Below are positions 1 through 11,892 of a DNA stretch of 55,900 nucleotides, piece after piece. Source of the stretch: Pleurocapsa minor HA4230-MV1 (lineage in GTDB: Bacteria; Cyanobacteriota; Cyanobacteriia; Cyanobacteriales; Xenococcaceae); NCBI GenBank assembly GCA_019359095.1, contig JAHHHZ010000004.1, positions 1 to 55,900 of the forward strand, in the 5' to 3' direction. The notes under the pieces are model-generated. The model saw only the letters and a program-made list of their open reading frames with translations, ran no database searches and was not told where the DNA came from. Numbering within the stretch: the stretch's first letter is position 1; each line of letters begins with the position of its first letter. A program made the position numbers and the translations under genes.

Positions 1-733
1 CACGCCATTTTTCGAGAGGCGCTGCCAGCATTTCTTCCAGTTCGGCATCATCTTCAACAATATAGAATCTGCGCTTACTGTCATCGGTTTCCAAGGCAGT
101 ATCAAAGTCTTCTGTATTAATTTGGAGATCGCTCTGCTTATCTTGTAGCTTTAGAACGTCGTCAAGTGAATAACCAGCAGCAAGTATTAAAATAGCATCG
201 GCAGCCTCTTCTGGTAGTTTAGAGATTAATTTATCGACATCATCATCCGTAACCACAGATCTCACTGCTGCTAATAATTCTTCTGGAACTCCCAATCTTA
301 ATAGGTGACGATCGCGAATATCGGCAAATCTTTTTTGTCTGGATGCTTTAGGGTCGGCTGCTATTTCTCTCTCAATTGATGCTACTTCTTCGACATCAAT
401 AATTTGTAATGCACCAGATTCGGGATTAATTTTACAAACTCTTCTTTGCGCCCATTGGTATGCTTCGTCGTGATTATCCACCCATAATAGTAAATAAGTA
501 TTACCAGTTTCGGGTTTAAGCACGATCGCCCGATAGCTGCCATCAACTCTGACGGATTTGAGGTTTTTATCGGTAGCATTATGAATTGATTCGTAGTTAA
601 TCCCTGAGCTAGTAGGATTTTGCCTAAATTTGCTAATAAAAGAATTGGTTTTAGCTTGAGTCTGTTTGGGTAGCTTGCTAAAAGCATCTAAAAAGTCGGC
701 GGCGATCGCTATGCGGATATTGTGGTTGAGCAT
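1..733 (-). CDS. UvrD-like helicase with RelE/ParE-like N-terminal domain (partial, 3' end off the window)
   Basis: Open from ATG at 733 to the left edge with no stop (about 244 codons). Residues 1-100 resemble the RelE/ParE fold placed in front of a large family of bacterial UvrD-like helicases; SVRVDGSYRAIV (about 60-71) and WVDNHDEAYQWA (84-95) are the recognisable stretches. A linker with DRHLLRLGVPEELLAAV follows, and the visible part stops at LEKWR, just before the usual Walker A. The ATPase itself is therefore not seen; the helicase call rests on this N-terminal architecture. It lies 33 bp after the DUF1998 helicase on the same strand, so it is probably the fourth gene of the defence operon. 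A free-standing toxin is unlikely because the ORF continues well beyond toxin length. Confidence 0.75.
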   Translation of the reverse strand, partial: MLNHNIRIAIAADFLDAFSKLPKQTQAKTNSFISKFRQNPTSSGINYESIHNATDKNLKSVRVDGSYRAIVLKPETGNTYLLLWVDNHDEAYQWAQRRVCKINPESGALQIIDVEEVASIEREIAADPKASRQKRFADIRDRHLLRLGVPEELLAAVRSVVTDDDVDKLISKLPEEAADAILILAAGYSLDDVLKLQDKQSDLQINTEDFDTALETDDSKRRFYIVEDDAELEEMLAAPLEKWR

Positions 734-766
734 TTTTTTAAAGTAATAAGTAATAAGTTTTAAGTT

Positions 767-3700
767 TTAATTGGCTAAATATTGATGGTAAAAGGCTTCT
801 GGGTTATTTAAAACCTCGTTCACGGTTATGGTCTTCCAGCCATTTTGGGTAAAGGTTTCTGTTTCGCTGGAGTCTATGACTAGAGCTAATTGGCGATCGC
901 TCCAGGCTAGTTCTGCTTCGGCAATTACAGTGTCAGTATCGTCTGTAAATTCGTAACCGACTTCGGGTACTTGCCAATTATGGACTGCCATATAATCGAT
1001 TAGAGCGATCGCATCTTCGTCAAAGACTAATTCTTTGATTTCTTGCCAAATCGGATTGCTATTTCTTGTAGATGTTTCTGGCTCTGCGGTAGGTGAAAGC
1101 AGGATTTTTTCTAGTTGTGTTTCCTCTTCAGAATCACTGTCGTTAACCAGATAGCTGTAATCGAGAAACTGAAATAGGTTGAATTGCCGTAAAACTCCCG
1201 TCCAGGCTTTGATTACTTCATCATCGACCCCTGCAAAGCGATCTCTAAGAGATATGACTATCAGAGAACCTTTACTGTCATAAGATTTGTGTTTTGGAGG
1301 GGCGATCGCGAAATAGGATTGAATTAAATTATTCTGTTGGTTTGATTTCCAATCAAGGCTAGCTAAACGGCAAGAGTTATTGAGTTCAAAGGTATTGATT
1401 ATTTTAGAGCTAGTTAATTTACTAACTTCTTGTTGCCAGATGTCTCGATTGGTTTGGACTTGAGGATTGATATAGGCAAGAGTTCTTAATAACGCCCATT
1501 TTTGCCATAGATGGCGATCTGGATTACTGAGATAATTGACTAACCAAACGAAACTATCTTTGTTTTCTAAAGGTCGTAGTTGTTCGCAATTATATTGTTG
1601 ATGAAGTTGATTTTGATTGTTGCGAAATACAGTACTAATATCTTGGGTTAAGAGATTGACATAAGCTCCCGCCTGCGAATTGAATTGAGATTCAACATCA
1701 GACCAAGTAAGCGACCAGACGTGAAAGTTTCCACTTTTGGCGATCGCCATTCGTTGTTGAAAGTCTTGTGATAAGCGATCGCTATGATATTCCCAACCAT
1801 CGGTAAAGACAGCAATGGGTTTGATATCTGAAGACTCTTTAGCAGGATAAAAAACAAAATCAGCACGACTGGGAATAGCTACTCCGTTATTTTGGTCGAG
1901 TTCTACCTGGGGTTCTATCTGCCAGTTTTGTTCGCCAATAGAGAGAAAATAGCCAGGTTTTCCCTTAATTACTTCTTTACGCAGTGTAGTTGTAGTTGGT
2001 TTATCTTGATGACGATATCGGGCTAAGGCATCGATGAAACGCTGTTCTAGAACACTATCGAACAGGGCATTTAGCTTGACCTCAGATAATCCTGGTTGAG
2101 ATAGGGTAATTTTATCCTTGCGAGTGATAATGGCATTTAAAACAGCGATCGCACTTTGACGACTAGTGTTATCTTGCTCGAAGTTATTGCGATAGGCGAA
2201 AACACATTCGTAACAGCCATCTTCACAACTACAACTGACAAGTACTGCTAAGGCTTTTTCTAAAACTAAAATTAATTCATGGGGATTGCGGAGTAACTGT
2301 TTGAGGTAGCCAGTCCCCCCAGGAACGGTGTCGTAGAGGAATAAAAAGGGTTTTCTGCGAGAACTATTGGGAACGGGTTCTTCACTGACTAAAGTGCGGA
2401 GGTGATCTACTTTACCTTGGAAATGTAGCTTTAGTCCCAGATGTAAAGCAGCCAGAAAAGATGGTAATTGTTGGGAAGAATTGATCGTATCTACTGGCAT
2501 TAAAATACGAATTGCTTCTGATTCAAACTGCCTGAATAGATACAGCACATCAATAAAGTTGTTGGGGTTATCATCTTTCTTACAAGCCAGGGTATGATTG
2601 CCTAATTCATCACCATTTTGAACTTTGCCACACTCACGACAGATTTTAAAACCACCCCTCGGACGAGCTTCACCAGCTATTTCAACAGTTTCGGCTTGAT
2701 TGGTGATTTGCCCGAAATTAATTTCACGAAAGTTAACTCGTGAGAGGAATTCAAAGCCAAAGGGAAATTCTTGTGAGTCAATTAAATAAGACTTTTCTCG
2801 AACTTCGGGAGCAAAATCAGCTAGTAATTGATGGTTGAAAAAAGAAGGAGTACGTTCGTCTCGGTCATCTCCAATTCTACTTTTGCGATCGCCTGTAGTT
2901 GCCATTACCTGACGCAGACGAACCATTTTACGTTTACGCCCTTCATCAGCCCACATCGTATCTCCGCAGCGTGGGCAGGTTTTTTGTTTAGCAGTTTCGT
3001 AAAGAGTAGGAACGGCATAGCTACAATTGCGACAAAAACGCCATTCTTCAATTTCCGATAGTTTGACATCAATTTGGTCTACTTTGACCCGACGACCTTC
3101 AGCATAAAAGGTACTAGAGGGGACAAGTTCTCTAATGGCTAATGCACCAGGACGTTCGTATTCAAAAGGATGGGTTTCGTATTTACTATTTTGTTGGTTA
3201 CTTTTGCGCCAAATGATGGATTTAAGAGTTACGCCAGCTTCGGGAAAGGCATAGTTGGGCAGCAAACCTTCATCAGTGAAGAAATTAAGAGTATTTTTTT
3301 TATTTATTAATTCCACCAAGCTCATAAAGCCCCTTCTTTCCTGCTTTAACTCCTCTAATTCTTGCTCATAGTTTTGAGACTTGGCACCGCTTTCTTTATC
3401 CTTGATACGACGACCGAGAGTTTTAATTTGATTTTGCAGTCTTTTCCGTTCTTCAACTACTTCCTGTAGACGATTAAGAATACGCCAGCGCAATCCCCCT
3501 TCATCCCCTTCTCCTTTAAAAATAAAAACTTCTAATTGTTCTTTAGTACCTTTGTCTATTTCGGTATCGAATAGTTGAATAAACCCTTGTAAAAGTTGTT
3601 TTTGATGGCGATCGATAAAATTAAGCCAAGTGTAAGGAAAACGATTTAGATCGCCTTGCTGTATTGGTGCTAAAACACGACTAAAGATTTCAGGTAAATC

Positions 3701-6700
3701 AGGAATATTTTCTGACGTACCAATCCAACAATCCAAACAATAAGCCGTTAGTTGACGCTGGAGAATAGCCGAGGCATCTAAATAACAGCCAGGAGTTTCT
3801 ACTCCTCCAGCAATCATCTTGAGTGGGTTAGACCAAAAATAAAGATCGTGATTTGTACCATTGGCGATGGTAGTAACAAAAGCATTACCGTCTCTTCTTC
3901 CCGCCCTTCCGATTCTTTGTTGATAGTTTGCTTGTTGGGGAGGAATAGAACAAAGTAAGACTGAGGATAAATCCCCGATATCAATCCCCATTTCTAAAGT
4001 AGAAGTCGCAGAAAGCAAATTGGGATCACAACGATGTTGACCGTTAATAAAGCGACGTTCTAATTCTTCTCTGGCTTCTCTTTCTAATAGTCCTGTATGT
4101 TCCTGGGCAAAAATACGTCTGAGATTTCCTGTAGAGTAGAGATTTTTATAGAAATTAAGCTTTTCTGCTTCCTCTTGATAGTGTCCCGAACACTGAGATT
4201 GCAAGCAAGACATTCCCTGCCAAAAAGATAGTTCAGTAGCTGTACTCACAATGGAGTGATGACAATGGGAACAAGATAAATTTTTGGTGTCTGTATCTAA
4301 CCTTACTACTGTAGTTTCGATTCCCCAAACTTTGGCGTTTTTGTTAGTATGGCGATCGCCTAAAAGACCAAACTTAACTAGAGTTTTAAAAGTCTGTTGA
4401 TAGATAGCGGGTGTTTGTGCGCCAATTAAACTAACTTCTTGGGTATTGTTCAAGTTTTTAAATGCCCAATTCTCCCACCAAGTAGAATTTTTGATGATGA
4501 CTGGTTCAAATTCTTGATGGCTTCTTGCTTCTACTGGGTAACTAGGTTTGATCGAAGCGGGTCCCATATTGGGCATAAATGTCGGTCTTTGTAAGAGAAA
4601 AATATTGCCATCCTGTTCAATGTACTGTTTGAGCAAAGGATGTAAAATTCCCCCCTTCTGTCTCATGTGATGAATAATGCCCAGGATAAACTGTTGTACT
4701 GTGCGATCGCTAATATGATGCAGTCCCACTTCGTTCTGGAGTTTGATTAGTACTTCTGCTGTAGCTCGGTTTAATTGTTCGAGATTAATCCCTACTGCAC
4801 AAGTTCCCGTTTGTTCTAATGACCCACCAAAAGAGGTTTTAAGGCTAAGTTCTGAGATTATTTCCCAATCCAAACGGCGATCGCAATATTCTTTTAACTG
4901 AGAACTACATTTACCAGATTTCCTTAACTCTTCCCATTCATAAAGCCACTCCAAATCCGAAGGCAGAAAAGTAGCTACATAATCAGCATCCGAACCCAAT
5001 TGCGATCGCCAATATTGTTTGAATTCGGGAATAATTAACTCTAAATTTTTGCCATTACCTTGTCGATCTAAATATTGCTTGATCGCAGTCCTTAAAGTAG
5101 TACGAAAAGTTCGCGCAGCAAAGAAACCAGCCCGATGAGCAGCATCTTGTACGGAGTCGGAGAAGGTGATTAGTTTTTTATCGTCGTTATAGGTAGAAGC
5201 AAACAAAGTTCCAATTGCAGCACTAGCTAAACTAGCAGCACGGGAACCTAAAATAGCTAGATTATTCTTTGTCAGACAAAATGGACAGTCATGACTGGAT
5301 TCTCGCCATTTAGAGCCATTTTTGCTTTTCTCCCGCACCATATTCGGCTCGATAACTGAGAGTAAATTTTTACTATTACAGGTATGGCAGTAAGTAGCTT
5401 GAGGAATATTTAACCTCAAACAGTCCTGGCACAGCTTTTGCTCAATTCTTTCTTTCTCCTCATGTTTTTCATTTTCTTTGGTAGGAAAAACAAAAACAGT
5501 TAGAGGATTACGATTAAAAAATGCTGTATAGAACGACCTGAGATCGCACCCAAGCTGTTGGTCGTTTTGTTTGCGTCGTAAACTCCCCCATCCCGTAGCA
5601 CCGCATTCACGACAGTGAATTACAGGGAGGGTTTTACCTGCTTCTTCCGTAGTCAGATCGTCAGCAAAAGTTAGTGCAGGGCGATCGCTAATATTTGCTA
5701 CCATGCGTCTTAATTCCCTTAGCCATAGTTGAATACGAATATTAGCCCAAGGACGATTATTAATATCCCGTGCAATGGAAAATAAAGCAGCCAGACTGGT
5801 AAATATGGCAATTTGATAATTTGTAGGGGCGAATCGCGATTCGTCCTTACTATCAGGAAGACGCATTTTACGACTTAACTGCGCCCAGAGAGAAGGTAAA
5901 GAAGTTGGTTTACCTGAAAGAATTTTAAGCAGGTTATGGACTATAGGCAAAGATTTTAAGCGATCGCCTAGATCGATGCGCCAGTCTATTTCCTGCCAAT
6001 CAGCTTCTAGAGGATAATTAAACCAAACTTGATATTGAGCGCGGATATATTTTTCTACGCTGTCATAATTTTGCGGTAGTAACGAGTCTAATAAATCTGG
6101 ACTAGGTACAGGTTGCGGATCGATAAAGGCATCGGCTAAAAACTCGGCTGCGCTTAACCGATCTTCCGTAACAACAGCATTGAGATCGAATGTCTCATTA
6201 AATATTTTCCCTGCATAACTCAACAATTCATTCCCCGTGTCTTTCTTTTCGCCTAAAGTTGCTGAAGTTCCCACACAAGCTAAATGATTTGCGGGGGTTT
6301 GCAAACGAGCTTTCAGACGACGAATCAAACAAGCTAAATCCGTTCCCTGTGCGCCATCAAAGGTATGAATTTCATCTACCACTAAATAGCGCAGAGTTTC
6401 GGGACTATTTCCACTCCATAGCCCTTGATCTTTGGGACGAATCAGCAGATAATCCAACATTTTGTAGTTGGTTAACAGAATATCTGGAGGACTGTGGCGC
6501 AGTATATCTTTACTGGTAATTACTGCCGTTTCCGTCATTACCGAAGTAGGTTCGCGTTCGCTTTCTCCCACAAATAAACCAGCCGTAACATAACCCTTGA
6601 GGTTGGAATTATGCCAAATCAACTGTGCCAATCTTTTAGCTTGGTCGGTAGCCAAAGCATTCATGGGATAGATTAGGATTGCCTTGATACCTGGTTCGCC

Positions 6701-7057
6701 CCGATGTTTAAAACAATGGTCGAGGATCGGCATCATAAAACACTCTGTTTTACCCGAACCCGTCCCAGTAGCGACGATGGTTGACTGATAATTGGGGTGT
6801 TGCAGTCGCCCAAATGCTTGTTCTTGATGGCGATGAGGCGGAAAAGCCATCGGTACGTCAGGAAAATAATCGATTCCCGAACTTCCCGATCTAAAAGGTA
6901 AACTGGCAGATAAATATGGCCCTTTAAAGATTGCTTCTGGTTGTGACAAAAAGCGATCGATTAAATCTTCAAAACCAGGAGAAGATGAGCGAAATTCGGT
7001 TTTGAGGAAGTCGGTAATGCTGGCTTGGATTTCGGAGGCAAGAACAGATGGTATCAT
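767..7057 (-). CDS. Giant DEAD/DEAH helicase with DUF1998 (MZB-type) C-terminal region, DruE / DrmA-DrmB-like
   Basis: 2096 residues. Visible parts: Walker [10 protein letters not shown] (96-104), DEIH box (228-231), GTSATL (263-268), C-terminal helicase motifs [12 protein letters not shown] (about 1020) and [12 protein letters not shown] (about 1050). Several zinc-type Cys pairs occur (CRECG near 485; CQDC and CHTC near 550; CRNC and CPRC near 1350). The DUF1998-like cluster [16 protein letters not shown] is near 1610. After it comes a region around 1745-1790 with [10 protein letters not shown] and VWSLTWSDV, which resembles the nuclease-like tail of long DUF1998 helicases. Known families: DISARM uses separate DrmA and DrmB (DUF1998); Druantia DruE is a single chain of about this length. 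The start is supported by AGGAGG about 9 nt upstream, and the ATG overlaps the methyltransferase stop (ATGA), so the two are translationally coupled. Likely role: the ATP-driven nucleic-acid arm of an anti-phage system. Confidence 0.85.
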   Translation of the reverse strand: MIPSVLASEIQASITDFLKTEFRSSSPGFEDLIDRFLSQPEAIFKGPYLSASLPFRSGSSGIDYFPDVPMAFPPHRHQEQAFGRLQHPNYQSTIVATGTGSGKTECFMMPILDHCFKHRGEPGIKAILIYPMNALATDQAKRLAQLIWHNSNLKGYVTAGLFVGESEREPTSVMTETAVITSKDILRHSPPDILLTNYKMLDYLLIRPKDQGLWSGNSPETLRYLVVDEIHTFDGAQGTDLACLIRRLKARLQTPANHLACVGTSATLGEKKDTGNELLSYAGKIFNETFDLNAVVTEDRLSAAEFLADAFIDPQPVPSPDLLDSLLPQNYDSVEKYIRAQYQVWFNYPLEADWQEIDWRIDLGDRLKSLPIVHNLLKILSGKPTSLPSLWAQLSRKMRLPDSKDESRFAPTNYQIAIFTSLAALFSIARDINNRPWANIRIQLWLRELRRMVANISDRPALTFADDLTTEEAGKTLPVIHCRECGATGWGSLRRKQNDQQLGCDLRSFYTAFFNRNPLTVFVFPTKENEKHEEKERIEQKLCQDCLRLNIPQATYCHTCNSKNLLSVIEPNMVREKSKNGSKWRESSHDCPFCLTKNNLAILGSRAASLASAAIGTLFASTYNDDKKLITFSDSVQDAAHRAGFFAARTFRTTLRTAIKQYLDRQGNGKNLELIIPEFKQYWRSQLGSDADYVATFLPSDLEWLYEWEELRKSGKCSSQLKEYCDRRLDWEIISELSLKTSFGGSLEQTGTCAVGINLEQLNRATAEVLIKLQNEVGLHHISDRTVQQFILGIIHHMRQKGGILHPLLKQYIEQDGNIFLLQRPTFMPNMGPASIKPSYPVEARSHQEFEPVIIKNSTWWENWAFKNLNNTQEVSLIGAQTPAIYQQTFKTLVKFGLLGDRHTNKNAKVWGIETTVVRLDTDTKNLSCSHCHHSIVSTATELSFWQGMSCLQSQCSGHYQEEAEKLNFYKNLYSTGNLRRIFAQEHTGLLEREAREELERRFINGQHRCDPNLLSATSTLEMGIDIGDLSSVLLCSIPPQQANYQQRIGRAGRRDGNAFVTTIANGTNHDLYFWSNPLKMIAGGVETPGCYLDASAILQRQLTAYCLDCWIGTSENIPDLPEIFSRVLAPIQQGDLNRFPYTWLNFIDRHQKQLLQGFIQLFDTEIDKGTKEQLEVFIFKGEGDEGGLRWRILNRLQEVVEERKRLQNQIKTLGRRIKDKESGAKSQNYEQELEELKQERRGFMSLVELINKKNTLNFFTDEGLLPNYAFPEAGVTLKSIIWRKSNQQNSKYETHPFEYERPGALAIRELVPSSTFYAEGRRVKVDQIDVKLSEIEEWRFCRNCSYAVPTLYETAKQKTCPRCGDTMWADEGRKRKMVRLRQVMATTGDRKSRIGDDRDERTPSFFNHQLLADFAPEVREKSYLIDSQEFPFGFEFLSRVNFREINFGQITNQAETVEIAGEARPRGGFKICRECGKVQNGDELGNHTLACKKDDNPNNFIDVLYLFRQFESEAIRILMPVDTINSSQQLPSFLAALHLGLKLHFQGKVDHLRTLVSEEPVPNSSRRKPFLFLYDTVPGGTGYLKQLLRNPHELILVLEKALAVLVSCSCEDGCYECVFAYRNNFEQDNTSRQSAIAVLNAIITRKDKITLSQPGLSEVKLNALFDSVLEQRFIDALARYRHQDKPTTTTLRKEVIKGKPGYFLSIGEQNWQIEPQVELDQNNGVAIPSRADFVFYPAKESSDIKPIAVFTDGWEYHSDRLSQDFQQRMAIAKSGNFHVWSLTWSDVESQFNSQAGAYVNLLTQDISTVFRNNQNQLHQQYNCEQLRPLENKDSFVWLVNYLSNPDRHLWQKWALLRTLAYINPQVQTNRDIWQQEVSKLTSSKIINTFELNNSCRLASLDWKSNQQNNLIQSYFAIAPPKHKSYDSKGSLIVISLRDRFAGVDDEVIKAWTGVLRQFNLFQFLDYSYLVNDSDSEEETQLEKILLSPTAEPETSTRNSNPIWQEIKELVFDEDAIALIDYMAVHNWQVPEVGYEFTDDTDTVIAEAELAWSDRQLALVIDSSETETFTQNGWKTITVNEVLNNPEAFYHQYLAN

Positions 7058-10000
7058 GCGTTAACCTCCTGATTAGCAAATCTTTGTTCAAAAGCTTCCC
7101 AGGCAATACGATAATCTTCTTCTCTGTCGCAAAGATCGAATGGGGCTTCGTAAACAATCGTCCTAGTAACAGTTCCTCCTGGTAGGGTGTTGTCTTCAAT
7201 CACTCGTTCTACCGTTTCAAATTTCATATTTTTGATATCTTCCCAACCTGTTTCGTCTCTGGATGCTTTACGGGGGAAGCCTACCCCTGGAAGTCCTTTA
7301 CTGGAAGTGAAGACAATGCGCCCGTTTTGGTCGTACCAAGTATCTTTTTCGTATTGGCGCATTACGGGGAATTGCACTCGGTAGATGGTGATGAGTTCGT
7401 CTAGAGTTAAACCCAGTGCCATTGCTGCGAGTACGTCTATTTCTACTAATGCCTGTCGGCGTTCAAAGTCAGTGCGGAGGGCAATGTTTCTTTGCCAGTT
7501 TGGGGTTAGGTTTTGGAAGAATTGGTTCTTTAATCTAGAGTCTTGTTTTGTCCAAGTGTCTTGATTGAATTCTGGGGTGTGGGTTGTTTCCCAAAGTTCG
7601 GCGTAGTGTGTAGTTAGACAATTAAGAGTGAGAACTCTAGAGAAAAATAATCTTTCAAATGAGCTTAAATAAGGCAAAGAAGAAAATTGAGAACCTCCCA
7701 AATTACCTACTCCTGTCGATTTAATATAAAAGTCTGCAATTAATGAGGAAGTTATTGCATGAGCAATAATTAGATATTTAGTAGAAATAAACGTAAAAGA
7801 TAAGCATCCATGAATATGAGATATATTTTTAGGTACAATCGATGAAATAAGCGTTCTTTCTCCACTTTGAGAAAGCATTTTTCTAGCAATTAAACGATAG
7901 TACTCAGTTACTTTTTTTGGCTCATTTTCTCCTTTTTCTATCCAAGTAACTTTAGGTATTCGATTTTGATACTCATTTACACTGCACGCAGGAACATAAT
8001 TAGTACGAGGTAAATAATCATCAGGAATAGCAGTTAAATCTAAAACATCATAATGACCATTAGCAGTACAGACTTGTCTAGGAGTTTTATTTAAGGGATT
8101 ACCTACAAAAAAATGAGGGCCCGAAAGGATTAATTGATCTGTCGATTCAGGAAAACAAGTATTTCGCTTTATTGTTCCATCTTTACAAGCATTAGTTTCA
8201 TCAAACATTACCGTAGAGTAATATTGCCCTACGAGGTTTTCTAATTTTTGGGGCTGTGCAGCAAATTTTTCTAATACACTCAATAATTGTTGAGATTGAA
8301 GTACTGGAAGCCGTGCTTGTAAAGTAGGTGTATTTTCTCCATCATAAAGTTGAGCAAATAATTTTAATTTCGACTCATTAATATGAACAATTCTTAGAGG
8401 ATGACCATCAGTATTCCATTTATCATCATCATTTTTAATCCCTGGAACTTTACCTTCTCCGTCATGTTCAAAACAAGAATTAACGGTAGTAGGAGTAAAT
8501 AAATTATTGATATTGTTGAAATTAACTAAATTAGCTTTGCTATTTCTATAAATATGAGTACCGAACCTCATTCTTCCATGATCGTTAGTACCTTCAAATA
8601 ATTGAAATTCATTTTGATATTGACAATGCAATAAAAGACGAGGGTATATTTCTTCTCTCAAATGTCCACCCTTTGGATCGTCATAAGTTCCTTCTGGATG
8701 AACAAAAGCAGATATTCCATTACGGCTTCCAATCATCCAACTTTGAGGTAAAAAACATTTATACAAATTTGTTTGAATACCTTTTAAAATCGGATAATTT
8801 TGATAACTGTTAAGAAAATCTTGAGTACCTTCAAAACCTTCATAAACATTAAAATAATCAAATTGTAATTGAGAATATTTAGTAAAAGTTTCCTCTCTTA
8901 ATTTTCCTAACTTACTAGCTGAAAACTTACGCAATATAAATAAAGGTTCGGCATCGCCTAAAACATCACCTTCTTGCCACTCAACTTTTATCCAAGGTGG
9001 ATTTCCTAAGATAAAATCAAAGCCATTATTATCGGCAAAAATGTCAGCAAATTCTAATTCCCAATGAAAGAATCTTTTTTCTTTGGCTATTTCTTCCACT
9101 AACTGCAATCTCGGATAGCGACTACAAAGCATTTTTAAGTCAACCGAACCATATTTATTAATAAACTCTTTTGCCTCTGCTTCTGGTAAAGTTTCAGGAT
9201 AAAGAGGAATTTCTAATTGTTTTTCTGGGACGATGGACATTTCTCCTAAAATGACAGAAAGCTCCATTAAATATTCACTACGAGTAGGTAATAAATCCGC
9301 TTTCTCGATGCGCCAAAACCATAAAGAACACCAATAATCCATTACCAGTTTTAATCGCCGATAAGCACTAGAATTACCAACTCCTTCCGACATTTTTTCT
9401 TGAGCCACGATTTTATCTTTCATACTCAAGGTACTACGCTGTAACTTATCCTCTTCTTGACCAAAAACAGCCAAAGGGTCGGTGGTACGATTTCGCATCG
9501 ATCGCTGTTGTTTAACGTGACGCTGCCAAAGTTGATTAATCTTTTTGCTAAAACTGATTAACTGTTCTATTTCAAATTCGCTATAAACTTCTTTGCCAAA
9601 TTCTTTTTGCCAATCTTTAATCTTTTTGATGTTTTCTGGTGCTAATTGTTTGATTACTTTGTCGGTATAATTAGCCATTCCTGGATCGGGTAATAGGAAA
9701 TGAAAGATAGTTTTTGCTGGTAATTCTTCTGTTAATAAAACTCGTTTAGGTTCATTATCATACCAGTAGTTTTTATGCCTATTACTCTGGGGTATTAAAC
9801 TGGTGTCGTAAACTTGACGACGCGCCCCAATGAGAGAATTACCGCAGTGTAACTGCATCCCAAACCAAGGAACGTGCGCCCCTTGATAGATAGAATTGAG
9901 CCATAAAGATACTTCCGCTAACTCTACCGCTACGGGATTTAAGTCAATGCCAAATACATTACGATCCGCCAACAGCATTTTGACTTTCTGCTTTTCTTGC

Positions 10001-11841
10001 AGATAATCTTCTTGTTTAATGCGTCGATCTAATTCTTTTTGTTTGAGTTCTAAATAAGCTTCTGCTAATTGATTAATCGCCTCATTCAAAAACGCAGCAC
10101 TTCCCATTGCTGGTTCGCAAATTTTTAAATTGAGAATATCATCAGCAGTTTTATCTTTGAGTAATTCTTTGAGAGAATATTTAACCAAACAACGAGTTAG
10201 AGATTCTGGAGTGTAGTAAGAAGCGGAATTTTGTCTATCTCTTCCTGCTAAACGATAGATAAAAGTACCCTTGGGATAGCATTTAGGCGTACCATCATCA
10301 TTGAAAACTCGTTCGTCATCGGTATAGTTTTCTAAATCTGGTAACTTAACAAAATAAGCCACTTTTAATTCATCAGTATTTTTATCATCGGCTTTCTTAA
10401 CCTCATACAAATCTTCTTCGGCAAAAAAGCCCCGAAAACAGAGCAAAGCTTCGTAAACTGCACCTAATTGGTTAATTCCTAACTGAGCATAGGAAATACG
10501 CCCTCTTCTTTTACCTTTACTTGCCCTAGAAAGAGACATCAACTCAATCACGCGACGCAAAACCACATTGCGAAACTTGACTTTATTGAGTATGGATAAA
10601 CGTTCGGGATCGAAAAGATGACTTTTTAACGCCTTGAGTTCAAAAGTATCGTGGGTAACTTCTTTGCGTTCTAAGTTAAGACTAGATTGCTCATACTCTA
10701 ATTCGGGAAATCCCTCCCAAACCAACTTGAACAGCTTTTTAATCGAAGCATCAATAAAATAGCCCTCTGTATCTTCAGTCGTGCGTAACTCTGCTTGCTC
10801 CAAATTTCGCAGAAACTCCAAACTATAACCCTGGCGGTAAATATCCGAATTCATCGGCGCATAACCCAATTCCCGACGCGCCTCGATATAAAACAGAAAC
10901 AACAAGCGATACATATACCGCAAGCATTCTAGGGTTAACTGTCCCTCATGCAGCTTTCCCTTGTATACCCCTTCCTTGAGCTTATTTTGCTTATACCAAA
11001 CCGCTTCATTCCCCAGTAACTCAATGGACTCTCGCAAGGCATACTTAAGATCGTCGGAGACAGAAAAGGCGTGTTTGTGAGAATTCTCATCCAACTCATC
11101 CAGTAAAGCCGTTCCCTCACTAGGACAGGTATGTTCGCGATGGAGTAAAATCGCTTTAGCTTGCAGAACATCATTGTCTAGACGCGCCAGAATTTCCTCC
11201 AAGTCAAACCGCAGCAACCGCGAAGCATTCCACTTAAAGCGATCTAACAAAACTATTTGGTGAATACCAGCTAAAATAACCCAACGGGGAGGATCTTCTT
11301 GAGCAAAAATATAGTCTGATATTAAATCCTCGAAGTCGATGTTGAGTAGTTCGGGATTAGGAAGGCGCGGTGATGGGTTAGTATCGTTAGTTGCATAATT
11401 TAGATTAAATTGCGCCTCGTTTAAACTTAGAGAAAGGACATCAACGGCTTCTTGTGAGTCAGAAATAGCTTCAATAATCCAAAATAAAGGCTGTCCGCTA
11501 CTCTTATTAACCTCCGCAATCACTGGAATTATCTCGTCTTCATCCAAAACTTTTTCAGTCGGTTTAAACTCATAACCCAGTACAGAGAAAAATTTACTAA
11601 ACCATTCTCTTTGAAGCAATAATCGCTCCTGAATATCCTTTTCCTGACTAATCTGACTGCGAGTTTTGAAATAATCAACTTTTAGAGAGGCGATCGCGTT
11701 TGGAGGCGACTTATCGCCTGTTAACTCTGCTTTTTCATTCCAGCGTTTGACAACATCTTTAAGATCGTTCTGTAAAATAGCATCAAGATAATGGTGGGAA
11801 TAAAATTCATTCTCGTTGATAATTCCAGTTAAAATAGCCAT
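7054..11841 (-). CDS. Eco57I-like N6-adenine DNA methyltransferase (DrmMI / type IIG-like)
   Basis: 1595 residues. A specificity or coupling region of about 500 residues precedes [16 protein letters not shown], the SAM-binding motif [16 protein letters not shown] (about 575) and [20 protein letters not shown] (about 635). The catalytic NPPW tetrad in FILGNPPW is near 948. The last 600 residues probably contain target recognition. This is the layout of large Eco57I-type adenine methylases such as DISARM DrmMI, BREX PglX and type IIG enzymes. The helicase neighbours favour DrmMI; no pglZ or brxC is present, which argues against BREX. No nuclease motif was recognised in the N-terminus. The gene begins 51 bp after the SNF2-like helicase stop and its TGA overlaps the next ATG. 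Predicted role: host DNA marking, so that the system discriminates self from phage DNA. Confidence 0.87.
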   Translation of the reverse strand: MAILTGIINENEFYSHHYLDAILQNDLKDVVKRWNEKAELTGDKSPPNAIASLKVDYFKTRSQISQEKDIQERLLLQREWFSKFFSVLGYEFKPTEKVLDEDEIIPVIAEVNKSSGQPLFWIIEAISDSQEAVDVLSLSLNEAQFNLNYATNDTNPSPRLPNPELLNIDFEDLISDYIFAQEDPPRWVILAGIHQIVLLDRFKWNASRLLRFDLEEILARLDNDVLQAKAILLHREHTCPSEGTALLDELDENSHKHAFSVSDDLKYALRESIELLGNEAVWYKQNKLKEGVYKGKLHEGQLTLECLRYMYRLLFLFYIEARRELGYAPMNSDIYRQGYSLEFLRNLEQAELRTTEDTEGYFIDASIKKLFKLVWEGFPELEYEQSSLNLERKEVTHDTFELKALKSHLFDPERLSILNKVKFRNVVLRRVIELMSLSRASKGKRRGRISYAQLGINQLGAVYEALLCFRGFFAEEDLYEVKKADDKNTDELKVAYFVKLPDLENYTDDERVFNDDGTPKCYPKGTFIYRLAGRDRQNSASYYTPESLTRCLVKYSLKELLKDKTADDILNLKICEPAMGSAAFLNEAINQLAEAYLELKQKELDRRIKQEDYLQEKQKVKMLLADRNVFGIDLNPVAVELAEVSLWLNSIYQGAHVPWFGMQLHCGNSLIGARRQVYDTSLIPQSNRHKNYWYDNEPKRVLLTEELPAKTIFHFLLPDPGMANYTDKVIKQLAPENIKKIKDWQKEFGKEVYSEFEIEQLISFSKKINQLWQRHVKQQRSMRNRTTDPLAVFGQEEDKLQRSTLSMKDKIVAQEKMSEGVGNSSAYRRLKLVMDYWCSLWFWRIEKADLLPTRSEYLMELSVILGEMSIVPEKQLEIPLYPETLPEAEAKEFINKYGSVDLKMLCSRYPRLQLVEEIAKEKRFFHWELEFADIFADNNGFDFILGNPPWIKVEWQEGDVLGDAEPLFILRKFSASKLGKLREETFTKYSQLQFDYFNVYEGFEGTQDFLNSYQNYPILKGIQTNLYKCFLPQSWMIGSRNGISAFVHPEGTYDDPKGGHLREEIYPRLLLHCQYQNEFQLFEGTNDHGRMRFGTHIYRNSKANLVNFNNINNLFTPTTVNSCFEHDGEGKVPGIKNDDDKWNTDGHPLRIVHINESKLKLFAQLYDGENTPTLQARLPVLQSQQLLSVLEKFAAQPQKLENLVGQYYSTVMFDETNACKDGTIKRNTCFPESTDQLILSGPHFFVGNPLNKTPRQVCTANGHYDVLDLTAIPDDYLPRTNYVPACSVNEYQNRIPKVTWIEKGENEPKKVTEYYRLIARKMLSQSGERTLISSIVPKNISHIHGCLSFTFISTKYLIIAHAITSSLIADFYIKSTGVGNLGGSQFSSLPYLSSFERLFFSRVLTLNCLTTHYAELWETTHTPEFNQDTWTKQDSRLKNQFFQNLTPNWQRNIALRTDFERRQALVEIDVLAAMALGLTLDELITIYRVQFPVMRQYEKDTWYDQNGRIVFTSSKGLPGVGFPRKASRDETGWEDIKNMKFETVERVIEDNTLPGGTVTRTIVYEAPFDLCDREEDYRIAWEAFEQRFANQEVNA

Positions 11842-11892
11842 GCTTTTTAAGTAATAAATAATAGGGAATAGGTAATAAGTTAGGGTTATTAA

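Noticed and set aside
2828-3061. Plus-strand ORFs within the helicase and methyltransferase genes (also 6259, 12233, 12483, 12782, 13562)
   Set aside because: They lie opposite strong coding regions and show no independent features.
7054-11841. BREX PglX identity for the methyltransferase
   Set aside because: No pglZ, brxC, brxA/B or lon-like gene is near; the DrmD-like and DUF1998 helicases fit DISARM-like context better.
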